From Caballeronia calidae (lineage in GTDB: Bacteria > Pseudomonadota > Gammaproteobacteria > Burkholderiales > Burkholderiaceae): a stretch of DNA of 64,000 bases. The translations under genes were made by a program, and so were the position numbers. The stretch's first letter is position 1; every line of letters begins with the position of its first letter. Shown here piece by piece: positions 7,775 to 17,110 of this stretch. The stretch spans positions 1 through 64,000 of the forward strand of contig NZ_FCOX02000044.1 in NCBI RefSeq assembly GCF_900044055.2, in the 5' to 3' direction. The notes beneath the pieces were generated by a model that worked only from the letters and a program-made list of their open reading frames with translations, had not been told where the DNA came from and searched no databases.

Positions 7775-8506
7775 ATGCAAAGCTCGCTACCGCGCGCCTG
7801 CGCGGTGTTTCTTTTCCTGCAATGCACGGCTTCGCATGCCGTTTCATTGCAGATCGCCCCGGTTTCGATCCAGCTGACGGGTACGGAAAACGGCAAGGTC
7901 GTCAACCTCACGAACGCCGGCGATCAACCCATTCACGCTCAGGTGCGCGCGTTCGTCTGGGATCAGGCCGATGAGCAGGACCGTCTCACGCCGACGCGCG
8001 AGATCATCGCGAGCCCGCCGATCGCGCAAGTGCCCGCGGGCGGACTTCAGGTCATCCGCGTGATGCGCGCGAGCAATGCGCCCGTGCAGCAGGAGCGCGC
8101 ATACCGTCTGCTGGTCGACGAACTCCCGGCCAGCGACACGGGCACGGGCACGGGCACCGCCATTCAATTTCGCTTTCGCTACTCGGTGCCGCTGTTCGTT
8201 ACGCCCGCCGGGGAAGCGGCACGGCCGAAGCTGCAATGGAGCATCGTCGAAAAGAACGGCAAACCGTATCTGCGCGTGACCAACAGCGGGACCGTCCATG
8301 CACAGCTGAGTGCCGTTTCGCTGAAGAGCGGCGCGTCGGACATCACGGTGGCGGCCGGACTGCTCGGCTACGTGTTGCCTGACCGCGCGCGAGCGTGGTC
8401 GCTACCCGATGCCGCTCGCGCATTGCGCGGCAAGTCGGCCGATGTCACCGCGACCGTCAACGGCAACAGCATCACCGAGTCGCTCACGGACGGCAACGAG
8501 CAGTGA
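7775..8506 (+). CDS. Fimbrial chaperone of the SCPU pilus (CsuC/PapD-like)
   Basis: Periplasmic chaperone that should cap pilin subunits by donor-strand complementation. The ATG at 7775 has GGAG 7 bases upstream and gives a 243-residue protein with a signal peptide (CAVFLFLQCTASHA). Immunoglobulin-like domain 1 holds VSLQIAPVSIQLTG, VVNLTNAGDQPIHAQVRAFVW and the assembly-strand pattern PAGGLQVIRVMRA; YRLLVDELP precedes domain 2, which has LRVTNSGTVHAQLSAVSL and LPDRARAWSLP. A Thr-Gly run (TGTGTGT) at the domain joint replaces part of the usual F-G loop. It lies between the pilin and usher genes. Confidence 0.9.
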   Translation: MQSSLPRACAVFLFLQCTASHAVSLQIAPVSIQLTGTENGKVVNLTNAGDQPIHAQVRAFVWDQADEQDRLTPTREIIASPPIAQVPAGGLQVIRVMRASNAPVQQERAYRLLVDELPASDTGTGTGTAIQFRFRYSVPLFVTPAGEAARPKLQWSIVEKNGKPYLRVTNSGTVHAQLSAVSLKSGASDITVAAGLLGYVLPDRARAWSLPDAARALRGKSADVTATVNGNSITESLTDGNEQ

Positions 8507-8527
8507 GCACCCGAAACCGCGACAGGC

Positions 8528-10978
8528 ATGGCTACGTCCGCCCTCGATGCCCGGGATGCGCCGCGCGCCGGCGCACGCGCAAGGTTGGGCCGGACGCTGC
8601 GCAATGGCATCCTGCTGATGGCGATGTCGGAAGCGGCCATCGCGCAAGTCGACATCACCGGCGGCTCACCCGCCGCATTGCCGAGTCTGGGCGGCGCGCC
8701 GGGCGTGGCCCCGCCCGACGAGCCTCGGGAATCGATTCAGCGACTTGTGCTCGAAATCGTCGTGAATCAGACGAGTCTCGGCGAGCCCTCGGATTTCGAG
8801 CTGCGCCACGGCCAGTTGTATGCCGAACCGCACACGCTCGAAGCAGCCGGTATTCGCGTGAACGATCTGAAGCCGGACGCCGACGGCTGGCTCGCGCTCG
8901 CGTCGATTCCCGGGTTGCACGCCACCTACTCGTCGGCGCGGCAGCAAGCGATTCTCGACGTGACGCAAGCGCGCCAGACTGTCCGGCAGATCGGCTACAC
9001 GCTGCCGCCCACGCCGAAAGCGACGCCCGGCACGGGCTTCGTGCTCAACTACGACGTCGCCTACACGCGTCAGTACGGCGACGAACATGAGGACAATCTC
9101 GGTGTGTGGAGCGAGCAGCGCCTGTTCACGCCGTTCGGCGTCTTCGACAACACAGGCACGTATCTGAACGCGGGTGGCGATTCGAACCGCTATACGCGGC
9201 TCGATACCAACTGGACGTTTTCGAATCCCGCCAGGCTGTTCACGCTGACCGTCGGCGACGCGATCTCGAGTTCGTTGCCGTGGTCCCGCTCCGTGCGCTT
9301 CGGTGGCGTCCAGATACAGCGCGACTTCAGCTTGCGGCCGGACCTCATCACCTTTCCCTTGCCGATGTTCACCGGATCGGCCGCCGTGCCCTCCGCCGTC
9401 GATCTGTACATCAACGGATTGCGGCAATACAGCGGCGAGGTCGCGCCGGGCCCGTTTCAGATCGCGCAGGCACCCAGCCTGACCGGCGCGGGCGTCGCGC
9501 AGGTCGTCGTGACGGATGCGCTCGGGCGCCGCGTCACGACGAGCGTGCCGCTCTATATCAACGCCACGCTGCTCTCGAAAGGCCTGCTCAACTATTCCGC
9601 CGAGGCGGGCTTCCTGCGCGACGACTACACCTTGCGCTCGTTCGTCTACGAAAGCTCGCCGGTGTACAGCGGCACGCTGAGTTACGGCGTCGCGGACTGG
9701 CTCACGCTGCAGGCGCATACGGAAGGCGGTCAGGGACTCGCGAACGCCGGCGCCGGCGCCGTGATCGGCCTGAGTCACTATGGCGCGATCTCGCTCGCCT
9801 CGGCGGGAAGCAGAATCGGCGGGATGACGGGCGCGCTCCTGAGCGGCGGCTATCAGTACATCGGTCCGCGCTTCTCTTTCTCGATGCAGGCCACGCATGC
9901 GAGCGACGGCTATCGCGATGTCGCGGCGCTCTCGGGCACATCGCTGTTTCAGCATGTGTATCAGGTGACGACGTCGGTAGCGATCCTGCGGGCGCAATCG
10001 GCGACGGTGAGCTATATCGATTCGGAAGACAGCTTCTCGGGGCACGCGCGCGTCGTGACGCTCGCCTACAACGCGCAGTTCGGCAAGCGCTGGTCGCTGT
10101 TCGCCACCGTCTACCGCGACTTCCTGCAGAAGGATGTGTGGGGCGGATCGATCGGCATCACGCTGGCGCTCGGCCACGACATATCGGTCAGCAAGACGGT
10201 CGCGCAGTCGGGCGGCCAGACGACGCTGGATCTCACCGCCTCGCGCCCCGCCGACTTCAGCGGCGGCTGGGGCTGGTCGGTGCAGGCAGGTGCGGGCGCC
10301 GACTATCGGCACGCGTTCGCGGGTGCGAACTATCGCACGAGTTTCGGCGAATTCCAGGCGACGGCACAGCGCTTCAATGGCACGACGACCGGCACCGCCG
10401 AAGCGACCGGCGCGTTCGCGATCATGGACGGCACGGTGCTGCCCTCGCGCACCATCACCGACGGTTTCGCGCTGGTCTCGACGGACGGCGTGGCCAACGT
10501 GCCCGTGAGCCAGGAAAACCGGCCGGTTGGCGCAACCAACGCGCGCGGCTATCTGCTCGTCCCCGACCTGACGTCGTATCAGCGCAATCAGATCGCGATC
10601 GACCCGCTCGCGCTGCCCGCCGACGCCCGCATCGACACCACCCGGCTCAACGTCGCGCCCGAACGGCGCTCGGGGGTGCTCGCGCACTTCGGGATGTCGC
10701 GCTATCTGGGTGCGTCCGTGAGTTTCGTCGACAGCCAGGGAGCGCCGCTCCCTCCGGGGGCGGTGGCGACCCACGCCACGACGGGAGAAACGGCCGTACT
10801 CGGCTATGACGGCGTCGCGTTCTTCAGCCAGTTGAACCCGTCCAACGACGTGCGGATTCGCGGGCGCGGCACGGACTGCTCCGCGCGAGTGCCGTTCGAT
10901 CCTGCGTCGGCGAGGGATTTGCCGCAGATCGGACCATTCGTCTGCGCGACGACGCCGCGCCAGCAGGACGACAAGTGA
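8528..10978 (+). CDS. Outer-membrane usher of the SCPU pilus (CsuD/FimD family)
   Basis: Beta-barrel usher of 816 residues that secretes and assembles the pilus. The N-terminal periplasmic domain has LVLEIVVNQTSLGEPSDFEL and a C-rich-free middle as in archaic ushers; the barrel contains FGVFDNTGTYLNAGGDSNRY, then LFTLTVGDAISSS, SVRFGGVQIQRDFSLRPDLI and the plug-linked FPLPMFTGSAAVPSAVDLYI. The C-terminal domains carry GYLLVPDLTSYQRNQIAID and end GPFVCATTPRQQDDK. The start at 8528 is 21 bases after the chaperone stop, with a weak ribosome site; the signal peptide is less obvious than usual (LLMAMSEAAIAQ). The next gene follows after 12 bases. Confidence 0.92.
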   Translation: MATSALDARDAPRAGARARLGRTLRNGILLMAMSEAAIAQVDITGGSPAALPSLGGAPGVAPPDEPRESIQRLVLEIVVNQTSLGEPSDFELRHGQLYAEPHTLEAAGIRVNDLKPDADGWLALASIPGLHATYSSARQQAILDVTQARQTVRQIGYTLPPTPKATPGTGFVLNYDVAYTRQYGDEHEDNLGVWSEQRLFTPFGVFDNTGTYLNAGGDSNRYTRLDTNWTFSNPARLFTLTVGDAISSSLPWSRSVRFGGVQIQRDFSLRPDLITFPLPMFTGSAAVPSAVDLYINGLRQYSGEVAPGPFQIAQAPSLTGAGVAQVVVTDALGRRVTTSVPLYINATLLSKGLLNYSAEAGFLRDDYTLRSFVYESSPVYSGTLSYGVADWLTLQAHTEGGQGLANAGAGAVIGLSHYGAISLASAGSRIGGMTGALLSGGYQYIGPRFSFSMQATHASDGYRDVAALSGTSLFQHVYQVTTSVAILRAQSATVSYIDSEDSFSGHARVVTLAYNAQFGKRWSLFATVYRDFLQKDVWGGSIGITLALGHDISVSKTVAQSGGQTTLDLTASRPADFSGGWGWSVQAGAGADYRHAFAGANYRTSFGEFQATAQRFNGTTTGTAEATGAFAIMDGTVLPSRTITDGFALVSTDGVANVPVSQENRPVGATNARGYLLVPDLTSYQRNQIAIDPLALPADARIDTTRLNVAPERRSGVLAHFGMSRYLGASVSFVDSQGAPLPPGAVATHATTGETAVLGYDGVAFFSQLNPSNDVRIRGRGTDCSARVPFDPASARDLPQIGPFVCATTPRQQDDK

Positions 10979-10990
10979 GGAGACCGGACG

Positions 10991-11947
10991 ATGCGACTAC
11001 TCGGCAAAGGCATGATCGTGCTCACGCTGACGGGCGCGATGCTGGCGTGGACATGCGCGGCACGCGGCCAGACCTGCTCGTTCTCCGTCGGCTACACCGA
11101 CTTCGGCACGATCAACACGCTCGGCAACGAACCCGCGGACGTCGTTGGCGCGGTCATCATCTACTGCAGCGGCTACTCGACGCCGATGGTCCGCATGTGC
11201 CTGAACATAAGCACGATCGAGGACCGGAAGCTGACCGGGCCATCCGGTGCGACGATCAATTACAACCTTTACGTCGACCCCGATCACGTCAATGTCTGGG
11301 GATCGGTGCTCAATCCCGGCACGGTGCCCTATATCCTCGACCTTCCGGTTCACTCGAGCGGGAAGATCTGGGCGCAGGAACCGTTTTACGGACGCATCCC
11401 CCCGAGACAGAAGGTGCCGGCAGGCACCTACACGCACACGTTCTCCGCCGCCGATACTTTTTTTGTCTATGTGGGATACACCGGCACACCGCCCGATTGC
11501 AGCACCGCGACCACGCCGTCGCAGCCGGCGCCGTTCAATGTGAGCGCGACGGTCGGCACCAACTGCAACATCTCGGCGACGCCGCTGGCCTTCGCCGATA
11601 CGACCTTGCTCGATCAGGCGCTGGTGGCCACCAGCCGGGTGAGAGTGACGTGCGTGTCGGGCACGTCGTTTACGGTCGCGCTGGACGGAGGGACGACCCA
11701 AGGCGGCACCATCGCGGCACGCAAGCTCGCGCGCACGGAAGGCGGCGCGGAAACGATCGACTATCAGATCTATTCCGATGCCGCGCGCGTCCAGATCTGG
11801 GGAGACGGCACGAACGGCACGGCGGTGGCGCAGGGGGTCGGCACGGGCGCCGCGCAGACGTTCACGGTGTATGGCCAGGTGCCGCCGCAGCCGGGCAAGG
11901 CCGCGGGGCATTATCACGACACCATCACGGCCACCATCGGCTTCTGA
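10991..11947 (+). CDS. Two-domain SCPU protein, probable tip adhesin (CsuE-like)
   Basis: 318 residues with signal peptide (MIVLTLTGAMLAWTCAARG). It holds two SCPU domains in tandem: the first about residues 27-165 (CSFSVGYTDFGTINTLGN ... YSTPMVRMCLNI ... FYGRIPPRQKVPAGTYT), the second about 180-318 (VSATVGTNCNISATPLAF ... VRVTCVSGTSFTVALDGG ... FTVYGQVP ... HYHDTITATIGF). By analogy with Csu pili the N-terminal domain would be the tip adhesin and the C-terminal one the pilin-like anchor. AGGAG lies 9 bases before the ATG and right behind the usher stop. Last gene of the operon; it converges on the decarboxylase gene 36 bases away. Confidence 0.87.
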   Translation: MRLLGKGMIVLTLTGAMLAWTCAARGQTCSFSVGYTDFGTINTLGNEPADVVGAVIIYCSGYSTPMVRMCLNISTIEDRKLTGPSGATINYNLYVDPDHVNVWGSVLNPGTVPYILDLPVHSSGKIWAQEPFYGRIPPRQKVPAGTYTHTFSAADTFFVYVGYTGTPPDCSTATTPSQPAPFNVSATVGTNCNISATPLAFADTTLLDQALVATSRVRVTCVSGTSFTVALDGGTTQGGTIAARKLARTEGGAETIDYQIYSDAARVQIWGDGTNGTAVAQGVGTGAAQTFTVYGQVPPQPGKAAGHYHDTITATIGF

Positions 11948-11983
11948 ATCCGCTATTCAGCAAGCCGAACGTCGCCGCCGCAA

Positions 11984-14269
11984 TCAACCCCGCACGCAGT
12001 CGACGAAATACTCGATGCGTCCGTTGATCATCTCGCCGACGAGCCCGTGGATATCCGTGTGGAAACCCGGGAAGCGCTCGTTGAACTCGCGCGCGAAACG
12101 CAGATAGTCGACGATCGTGCGATTGAAACGCTCGCCCGGAATCAGCAACGGAATGCCCGGCGGATACGGCGTCAGAAGGATCGACGTGACGCGCCCTTCC
12201 AGCTCGTCGATAGGCACGCGATCGATCTCGCGGTGCGCGAGCTTGGCGAAGGCTTCGGACGGCTTCATCGCCGGCTCCATGCTCGACAGATACATCTCCG
12301 TGGTCAGGCGCGCGATGTTGTTCGCGCGATAGACGCTGTGAATCTGCTCGCACAGATCGCGCAGGCCGATGCGCTCATACGACGGATGCTGCGCGACGAA
12401 CTCCGGCAGCACGCGCCACAGCGGCTGGTTGTTGTCGTAGTCGTCCTTGAATTGCTGGAGCTCGGTGACCATCGAATTCCAGCGGCCCTTCGTGATGCCG
12501 ATCGTGAACATGATGAAGAACGAGTAAAGCCCCGTCTTCTCCACGATGATCCCGTGCTCCGCCAGATACTTCGTGACGATCGCGGCCGGAATGCCCGACT
12601 CGCCGAACTCGCCGTCCACGTCGAGTCCCGGCGTGATGATGGTCGCCTTGATCGGATCGAGCATGTTGAAGCCTTCCGCGAGCGCGCCGAAGCCGTGCCA
12701 GCGGTCGTTGGGCTTCAGTATCCAGTCCTCGCGGTCGCCGATGCCCTCTTCCGCCAGCGCATCCGGGCCCCAGACCTTGAAGAACCAGTCGTCGCCGTAT
12801 TCGTCATCGACCTTGCGCATCGCGCGGCGGAAGTCGAGCGCTTCCGCGATCGATTCCTCCACGAGCGCCTCGCCGCCCGGCGCTTCCATCATCGCGGCAG
12901 CGACGTCGCACGACGCGATGATCGCGTATTGCGGCGACGTCGACGTGTGCATCAGATACGCCTCGTTGAAACGATGGCGGTCGAACGTGCTGTTCTCGCT
13001 GTCCTGCACGAGAATCTGCGACGCCTGCGAAATGCCGGCGAGCAGTTTGTGCGTGGAGTGCGTCGCGAACACGAGCGCGCCCGTGCGCGGCCGGCCCGCG
13101 CCGATCGCGTGCATGTCCTGATAGAACGAGTGGAACTCGGCGTGCGGCAGCCAGGCTTCGTCGAAGTGCAGCGTGTCGAGCAGGTCGCCGAGCAGATCCT
13201 TGATCATCTCGACGTTGTAGATCACGCCGTCATACGTGCTCTGCGTGATCGTCAGGATGCGCGGCTTGACCTTCGGGTTCTTCGCGAGCGCCTCGCGCGC
13301 GAACGGATTCGCCTCGATCTTCTTGCGGATGTTCTCAGGCTTGAATTCGTCGCGCGGAATCGGCCCGATGATGCCGAAGTGATTACGCGTCGGCGTGAGG
13401 AACACCGGAATCGCGCCGGTCATCGTGATCGCGTGCAGGATCGACTTGTGGCAGTTGCGATCCACCAGCACGATATCGCCCGGCGCAACGGTGGCGTGCC
13501 ACACGATCTTGTTCGACGTCGACGTGCCGTTGGTCACGAAAAAGAGATGATCCGCACCGAAGATGCGCGCCGCGTTGCGCTCCGACGCCGCGACCGGGCC
13601 GGTGTGATCGAGCAATTGGCCGAGTTCCTCCACCGCGTTGCAGACGTCCGCGCGCAGCATGTTCTCGCCGAAGAACTGGTGGAACATCTGTCCGAGCGGA
13701 TTCTTGAGGAACGCGACGCCGCCCGAGTGACCCGGACAGTGCCACGAATACGAGCCTTCGTCCGCGTACTGCACGAGCTCCTTGAAGAACGGCGGCGCGA
13801 GCGCATCGAGATACACCTTCGCTTCGCGGATCACATGGCGCGCGACGAACTCCGGCGTGTCCTCGAACATGTGGATGAAGCCGTGCAGCTCGCGCAGGAT
13901 GTCGTTCGGCAGGTGGCGCGAGGTGCGCGTTTCGCCGTACAGGAAGATCGGGATATCGGCATTGCGGCGGCGCACGGCGTTGATGAACGCGCGCAATGCG
14001 ACGATGGCCGATGCCAGTTCCGGCGTGTCGCCTTCCACGACGACGTTGTCCGCGTAAGGCAGCAGTTCGTCGTCATCGATCGACAAAATGAAACACGACG
14101 CGCGGCTCGACTGCTGCGCGAACGCGGCGAGATCGCCGTAGCTCGTCAGGCCGAGGACTTCGGCGCCTTCTTTCTCGATCGCCTCGGCAAGCGCCCGGAT
14201 GCCGGAACCCGAGATGTTCTCGGAGCGAAAGTCTTCGTCGATGATGACGACGGGGAAGCGGAACTTCAT
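11984..14269 (-). CDS. PLP-dependent Orn/Arg/Lys decarboxylase (AdiA/LdcC/SpeC fold-type I)
   Basis: Cytosolic enzyme of 761 residues that decarboxylates a basic amino acid to a polyamine (agmatine, cadaverine or putrescine). The start at 14269 has GGAG 9 bases upstream and opens with the wing domain (FPVVIIDEDFRSENISGSGI, then SCFILSIDDDELL). The core has YSWHCPGHSGGVAFLKNPLG and DHLFFVTNGTSTSNKIVWHA; HSTHKLLAGISQASQILV carries the PLP lysine at about residue 408. The C-terminal domain ends LLTPYPPGIPLLIPGERF, as in the family. Substrate preference cannot be fixed by eye; AdiA-like length slightly favours arginine or lysine. No antiporter gene is adjacent, so a biosynthetic role is as likely as acid resistance. 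Confidence 0.93.
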   Translation of the reverse strand: MKFRFPVVIIDEDFRSENISGSGIRALAEAIEKEGAEVLGLTSYGDLAAFAQQSSRASCFILSIDDDELLPYADNVVVEGDTPELASAIVALRAFINAVRRRNADIPIFLYGETRTSRHLPNDILRELHGFIHMFEDTPEFVARHVIREAKVYLDALAPPFFKELVQYADEGSYSWHCPGHSGGVAFLKNPLGQMFHQFFGENMLRADVCNAVEELGQLLDHTGPVAASERNAARIFGADHLFFVTNGTSTSNKIVWHATVAPGDIVLVDRNCHKSILHAITMTGAIPVFLTPTRNHFGIIGPIPRDEFKPENIRKKIEANPFAREALAKNPKVKPRILTITQSTYDGVIYNVEMIKDLLGDLLDTLHFDEAWLPHAEFHSFYQDMHAIGAGRPRTGALVFATHSTHKLLAGISQASQILVQDSENSTFDRHRFNEAYLMHTSTSPQYAIIASCDVAAAMMEAPGGEALVEESIAEALDFRRAMRKVDDEYGDDWFFKVWGPDALAEEGIGDREDWILKPNDRWHGFGALAEGFNMLDPIKATIITPGLDVDGEFGESGIPAAIVTKYLAEHGIIVEKTGLYSFFIMFTIGITKGRWNSMVTELQQFKDDYDNNQPLWRVLPEFVAQHPSYERIGLRDLCEQIHSVYRANNIARLTTEMYLSSMEPAMKPSEAFAKLAHREIDRVPIDELEGRVTSILLTPYPPGIPLLIPGERFNRTIVDYLRFAREFNERFPGFHTDIHGLVGEMINGRIEYFVDCVRG

Positions 14270-14374
14270 GAGGCGAATCTCCAAATGGAACGACCGCTGG
14301 CTCGGATGCAATCCGGAGGCCAGCGGTCTTTCGACAAGCGTTTGCCGTGTGCGGTTCTTAAAGCGCGGCGACGA

Positions 14375-14944
14375 TCAGGTTTTCGGCAGCGTCACGCCGT
14401 GCTGTCCTTGATACTTCCCGCCGCGATCCGCGTACGACGTCTCGCACATTTCATCGCTTTCGAAGAACAGGACCTGGGCGACGCCCTCGTTCGCGTAGAT
14501 TTTGGCAGGCAAAGGTGTCGTATTCGAGAATTCGAGCGTGACATAGCCTTCCCATTCCGGCTCGAACGGCGTCACGTTGACGATGATCCCGCAGCGCGCA
14601 TACGTGGACTTGCCGAGGCACACGGTCAGGCACGAGCGCGGAATGCGGAAATACTCGACCGTGCGGGCGAGCGCGAAAGAATTCGGCGGAATGATGCAGA
14701 CATCGCCCTTGAAGTCGACGAAGGATTTCTCATCGAAAGCCTTCGGATCGACGATCGTGGAATTGATGTTCGTGAAGATCTTGAATTCGTCCGCGACGCG
14801 GATGTCGTAGCCGTAGCTCGACGTGCCGTAGCTCACGATCTTGCGGCCGTCCTCGGTCACGCGCACCTGATCGCGCACGAACGGCTCGATCATGCGGTGC
14901 TCTTCGGCCATGCGGCGAATCCACTTGTCGGACTTGATGCTCAT
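14375..14944 (-). CDS. dcd: dCTP deaminase
   Basis: Converts dCTP to dUTP for thymidylate synthesis. 189 residues, the normal length. Seen motifs: MSIKSDKWIRRMAEEHRMIEPF at the start (split here as its first 20 residues suffice), SYGYDIRVADEFKIF, PPNSFALARTVEYFRIPR, the catalytic CLGKSTYARCGIIVNVTPFEP with the conserved Ser-Arg pair and Glu, and the nucleotide-binding tail GKYQGQHGVTLPKT. It lies 105 bases after the decarboxylase on the same strand reading order (dcd upstream), with no clear operon link. Confidence 0.97.
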   Translation of the reverse strand: MSIKSDKWIRRMAEEHRMIEPFVRDQVRVTEDGRKIVSYGTSSYGYDIRVADEFKIFTNINSTIVDPKAFDEKSFVDFKGDVCIIPPNSFALARTVEYFRIPRSCLTVCLGKSTYARCGIIVNVTPFEPEWEGYVTLEFSNTTPLPAKIYANEGVAQVLFFESDEMCETSYADRGGKYQGQHGVTLPKT

Positions 14945-15107
14945 AGGGGGACGCTACTCAACGGTGAACGGCTCGGTCTCGCGACCGCCGCCTGCGGTGA
15001 AACGGGGCATGGCCTCGGGCGGCGTGCTCGCCGCGCGGGCCAAACGAAAGCGCGTATTTTACGCGATTGAGCCGCGGCGTCAGGCGCGACGCGCACGGCC
15101 ATGACGC

Positions 15108-15641
15108 CTAGCGGCGGATGACGCCGCAAGCGAGCGCCGGGCCCACGTTATGCGGCGCGCTCGCGTACGGGTCCAGGGCTTCGCGGTGCAGCATGATGGC
15201 GCGGGAAATGACCGAGCGCACGCCGTCGAGCGAGACGTCCGTTGCAACGATGAAGCCCGTGGCCGAGCCGGTCGCGTCCGCGCGGATATTGCCCAGTTCG
15301 CCCTCGAGCCGCGCGCCCGGCTTCCTGCGCTCGGCCGGAAGCGCGAACACGGGGCTCGCGTCCGGACCGTTGACGGCGATGCAGTCGCCGCGCTCGTGCA
15401 CGGTCAGCGCGTGCTCGCTGTTCGGCGGCATGTCGGTGAGGCTATAGGACACTTGCACGCCGTCCGCGCGCTCGATCAGCGTGACGGTGCCCCGCGTCGC
15501 GTTGCCGGTCGTGGGCTTCAGCACCGCGTCCGCGCGTTTCTCGTGATTCTGGAAGATGAGGCCGCAACCGCTCAGCATGACGCTGCAAGCGGCCGTCGCG
15601 ATCAAGGCGTGAAGCGCCCTCCCGTCGAATCTGTGTCTCAT
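15108..15641 (-). CDS. SodC-like (Cu/Zn superoxide dismutase family) lipoprotein with degenerate metal site
   Basis: 177 residues. The ATG at 15641 has GAGAGGA upstream and starts a lipoprotein signal (LIATAACSVMLSGC, lipid Cys26). The body has the SodC fold signature SEHALTVHERGDC, LGNIRADATG and NVGPALACGVI. Aligned to SOD1, the first Cu ligand His46 is Thr80, the bridging His63 and Zn ligands His71 and His80 have no His equivalent (His80 aligns with Leu112), Asp83 is Glu115, and Arg143 is Ala169. Only the equivalents of His48 (His82) and His120 (His152) and both disulfide cysteines (87, 172) remain. It is therefore unlikely to dismutate superoxide; it may be structural or bind copper in another way. 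Probably anchored in the envelope. Confidence 0.85.
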   Translation of the reverse strand: MRHRFDGRALHALIATAACSVMLSGCGLIFQNHEKRADAVLKPTTGNATRGTVTLIERADGVQVSYSLTDMPPNSEHALTVHERGDCIAVNGPDASPVFALPAERRKPGARLEGELGNIRADATGSATGFIVATDVSLDGVRSVISRAIMLHREALDPYASAPHNVGPALACGVIRR

Positions 15642-15760
15642 GCGATCCTCTCGGCGGCCCGCGGACGCCCAGTGCGTCCGCGCTGCCGCGCATCGAAGGC
15701 GACATGATACCGCGAGCCGCATCGCACAAGGCTCGCGAAGATTCGATCGAATGCGCTGGA

Positions 15761-16849
15761 TCAGGTGTTCTGCACGACGATGCTCGGGAACTTCGAGGTC
15801 ATGTCGCGCTGACGTTCGGCGATCGAGATCGCGACGCGCCGCGCGATCGCCCGATACGTCTCGGCGATGCGGCTCTCCGGCTGCGATACGACCGTCGGCT
15901 GGCCCGCGTCGGTGCGCTCGCGAATGGCGATATCGAGCGGCAACTGGCCGAGAATCTCGACGCCGTACTCCTTCGCCATGCGCTCGCCGCCGCCCGCGCC
16001 GAAGATGTGCTCCTCGTGGCCGCAGTTCGAGCAGATATGCGTGCTCATGTTCTCGACGATGCCGAGAATCGGAATGCCGACCTTCTCGAACATCTTCAGG
16101 CCTTTCTTCGCGTCGAGCAGCGCGATGTCCTGCGGCGTCGTCACGATCACCGCGCCCGTCACCGGCACCTTCTGCGACAGCGTGAGCTGAATGTCGCCCG
16201 TGCCCGGCGGCATGTCGACGATGAGGTAATCGAGGTCCTTCCAGTTGGTCTGGCGCAGCAACTGTTCGAGCGCGGACGTGACCATCGGGCCGCGCCAGAC
16301 CATCGGATTGTCCTGCTCGATCAGAAAACCAATGGAATTCGCCTGGATGCCGTGGCCCGTGAGCGGGTTCATCGTCTGATTGTCGGGCGACTCGGGGCGG
16401 CCGGTGATGCCGAGCATCATCGGCAGCGAGGGACCGTAGATGTCCGCGTCGAGCATGCCGACCGATGCGCCTTCCGCCGCCAGCGCGAGCGCGAGATTCG
16501 CGGCCGTCGTGCTCTTGCCGACGCCGCCCTTGCCCGATGCCACCGCGATGATGTTCTTGACGTTCGGCAGGAGTTTGACGCCGCGCTGCACCGCATGCGC
16601 GACGACCTGCGACGAGACGTCCACGGTCACATTCGCGACGCCCGGCACCTGGCGCAGCGCGCTGTCCACCAGTTCGCGGATCGCCCCGAACTGCGTTTTC
16701 GCCGGATAGCCGAGCACCACGTTCACCGCGACGTTCGCACTTTCGACGGACACATTGCGAATACTCTTGGTGTCGACGAACTTGCGGTTGGTGTTGGGAT
16801 CGGTCAGTGTGGCGAGTGCGATGTCGATCTTCGCGCGGTCAATACTCAT
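15761..16849 (-). CDS. apbC: Mrp/ApbC (NBP35 family) iron-sulfur cluster carrier ATPase
   Basis: Cytosolic P-loop ATPase of 362 residues that carries and delivers [4Fe-4S] clusters. It has an N-terminal MIP18/DUF59 domain (about residues 1-85), a deviant Walker A (GKGGVGKSTTAANLA) near residue 105, LDADIYGPSLPMMLG, the switch MPPGTGDIQLTLSQ, and the cluster-binding CxxC in STHICSNCGHEEHIFG. GGAG lies 6 bases before the ATG. It is divergent from the OmpA-family gene across a 261-base gap, and in many proteobacteria it sits next to metG, as here with one gene between. Confidence 0.95.
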   Translation of the reverse strand: MSIDRAKIDIALATLTDPNTNRKFVDTKSIRNVSVESANVAVNVVLGYPAKTQFGAIRELVDSALRQVPGVANVTVDVSSQVVAHAVQRGVKLLPNVKNIIAVASGKGGVGKSTTAANLALALAAEGASVGMLDADIYGPSLPMMLGITGRPESPDNQTMNPLTGHGIQANSIGFLIEQDNPMVWRGPMVTSALEQLLRQTNWKDLDYLIVDMPPGTGDIQLTLSQKVPVTGAVIVTTPQDIALLDAKKGLKMFEKVGIPILGIVENMSTHICSNCGHEEHIFGAGGGERMAKEYGVEILGQLPLDIAIRERTDAGQPTVVSQPESRIAETYRAIARRVAISIAERQRDMTSKFPSIVVQNT

Positions 16850-17110
16850 CGAAACTCCATGGAACAGTAGTTGCTAAGAGCCCGAGGCGCACTGCAACAA
16901 ACTGAAGAAATTGAAAGGAATTGTTAACGCCATTGCGCACGGCCCGTGTGCATTGCACTATGCCGCTGCAAATCTTTCCGGGGACGCATCGCATCGTGTC
17001 ACCGGGCGTCTTTCTCAATATTGTAGAGGCTCGCCCGGAAGCTCGTCCGAAGACCCTTTCGCACTGTCGGCGCATCGCCGAACCGCTTGTCGATTCATAG
17101 GAGATCGAAG

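Noticed and set aside
8666..10774. Open frame of 702 codons antisense to the SCPU usher
   Set aside because: Shadow frame opposite a clear usher gene.
12047..15070. Open frame of about 1000 codons on the plus strand
   Set aside because: It lies antisense to the decarboxylase and dcd, is rich in Arg/His/Asp/Val as expected from the complement of GC3-biased genes, and has no family motif or ribosome site.
15108..15641. Annotation as active Cu/Zn superoxide dismutase
   Set aside because: Most metal ligands and the active-site Arg are replaced; only the fold family can be claimed.
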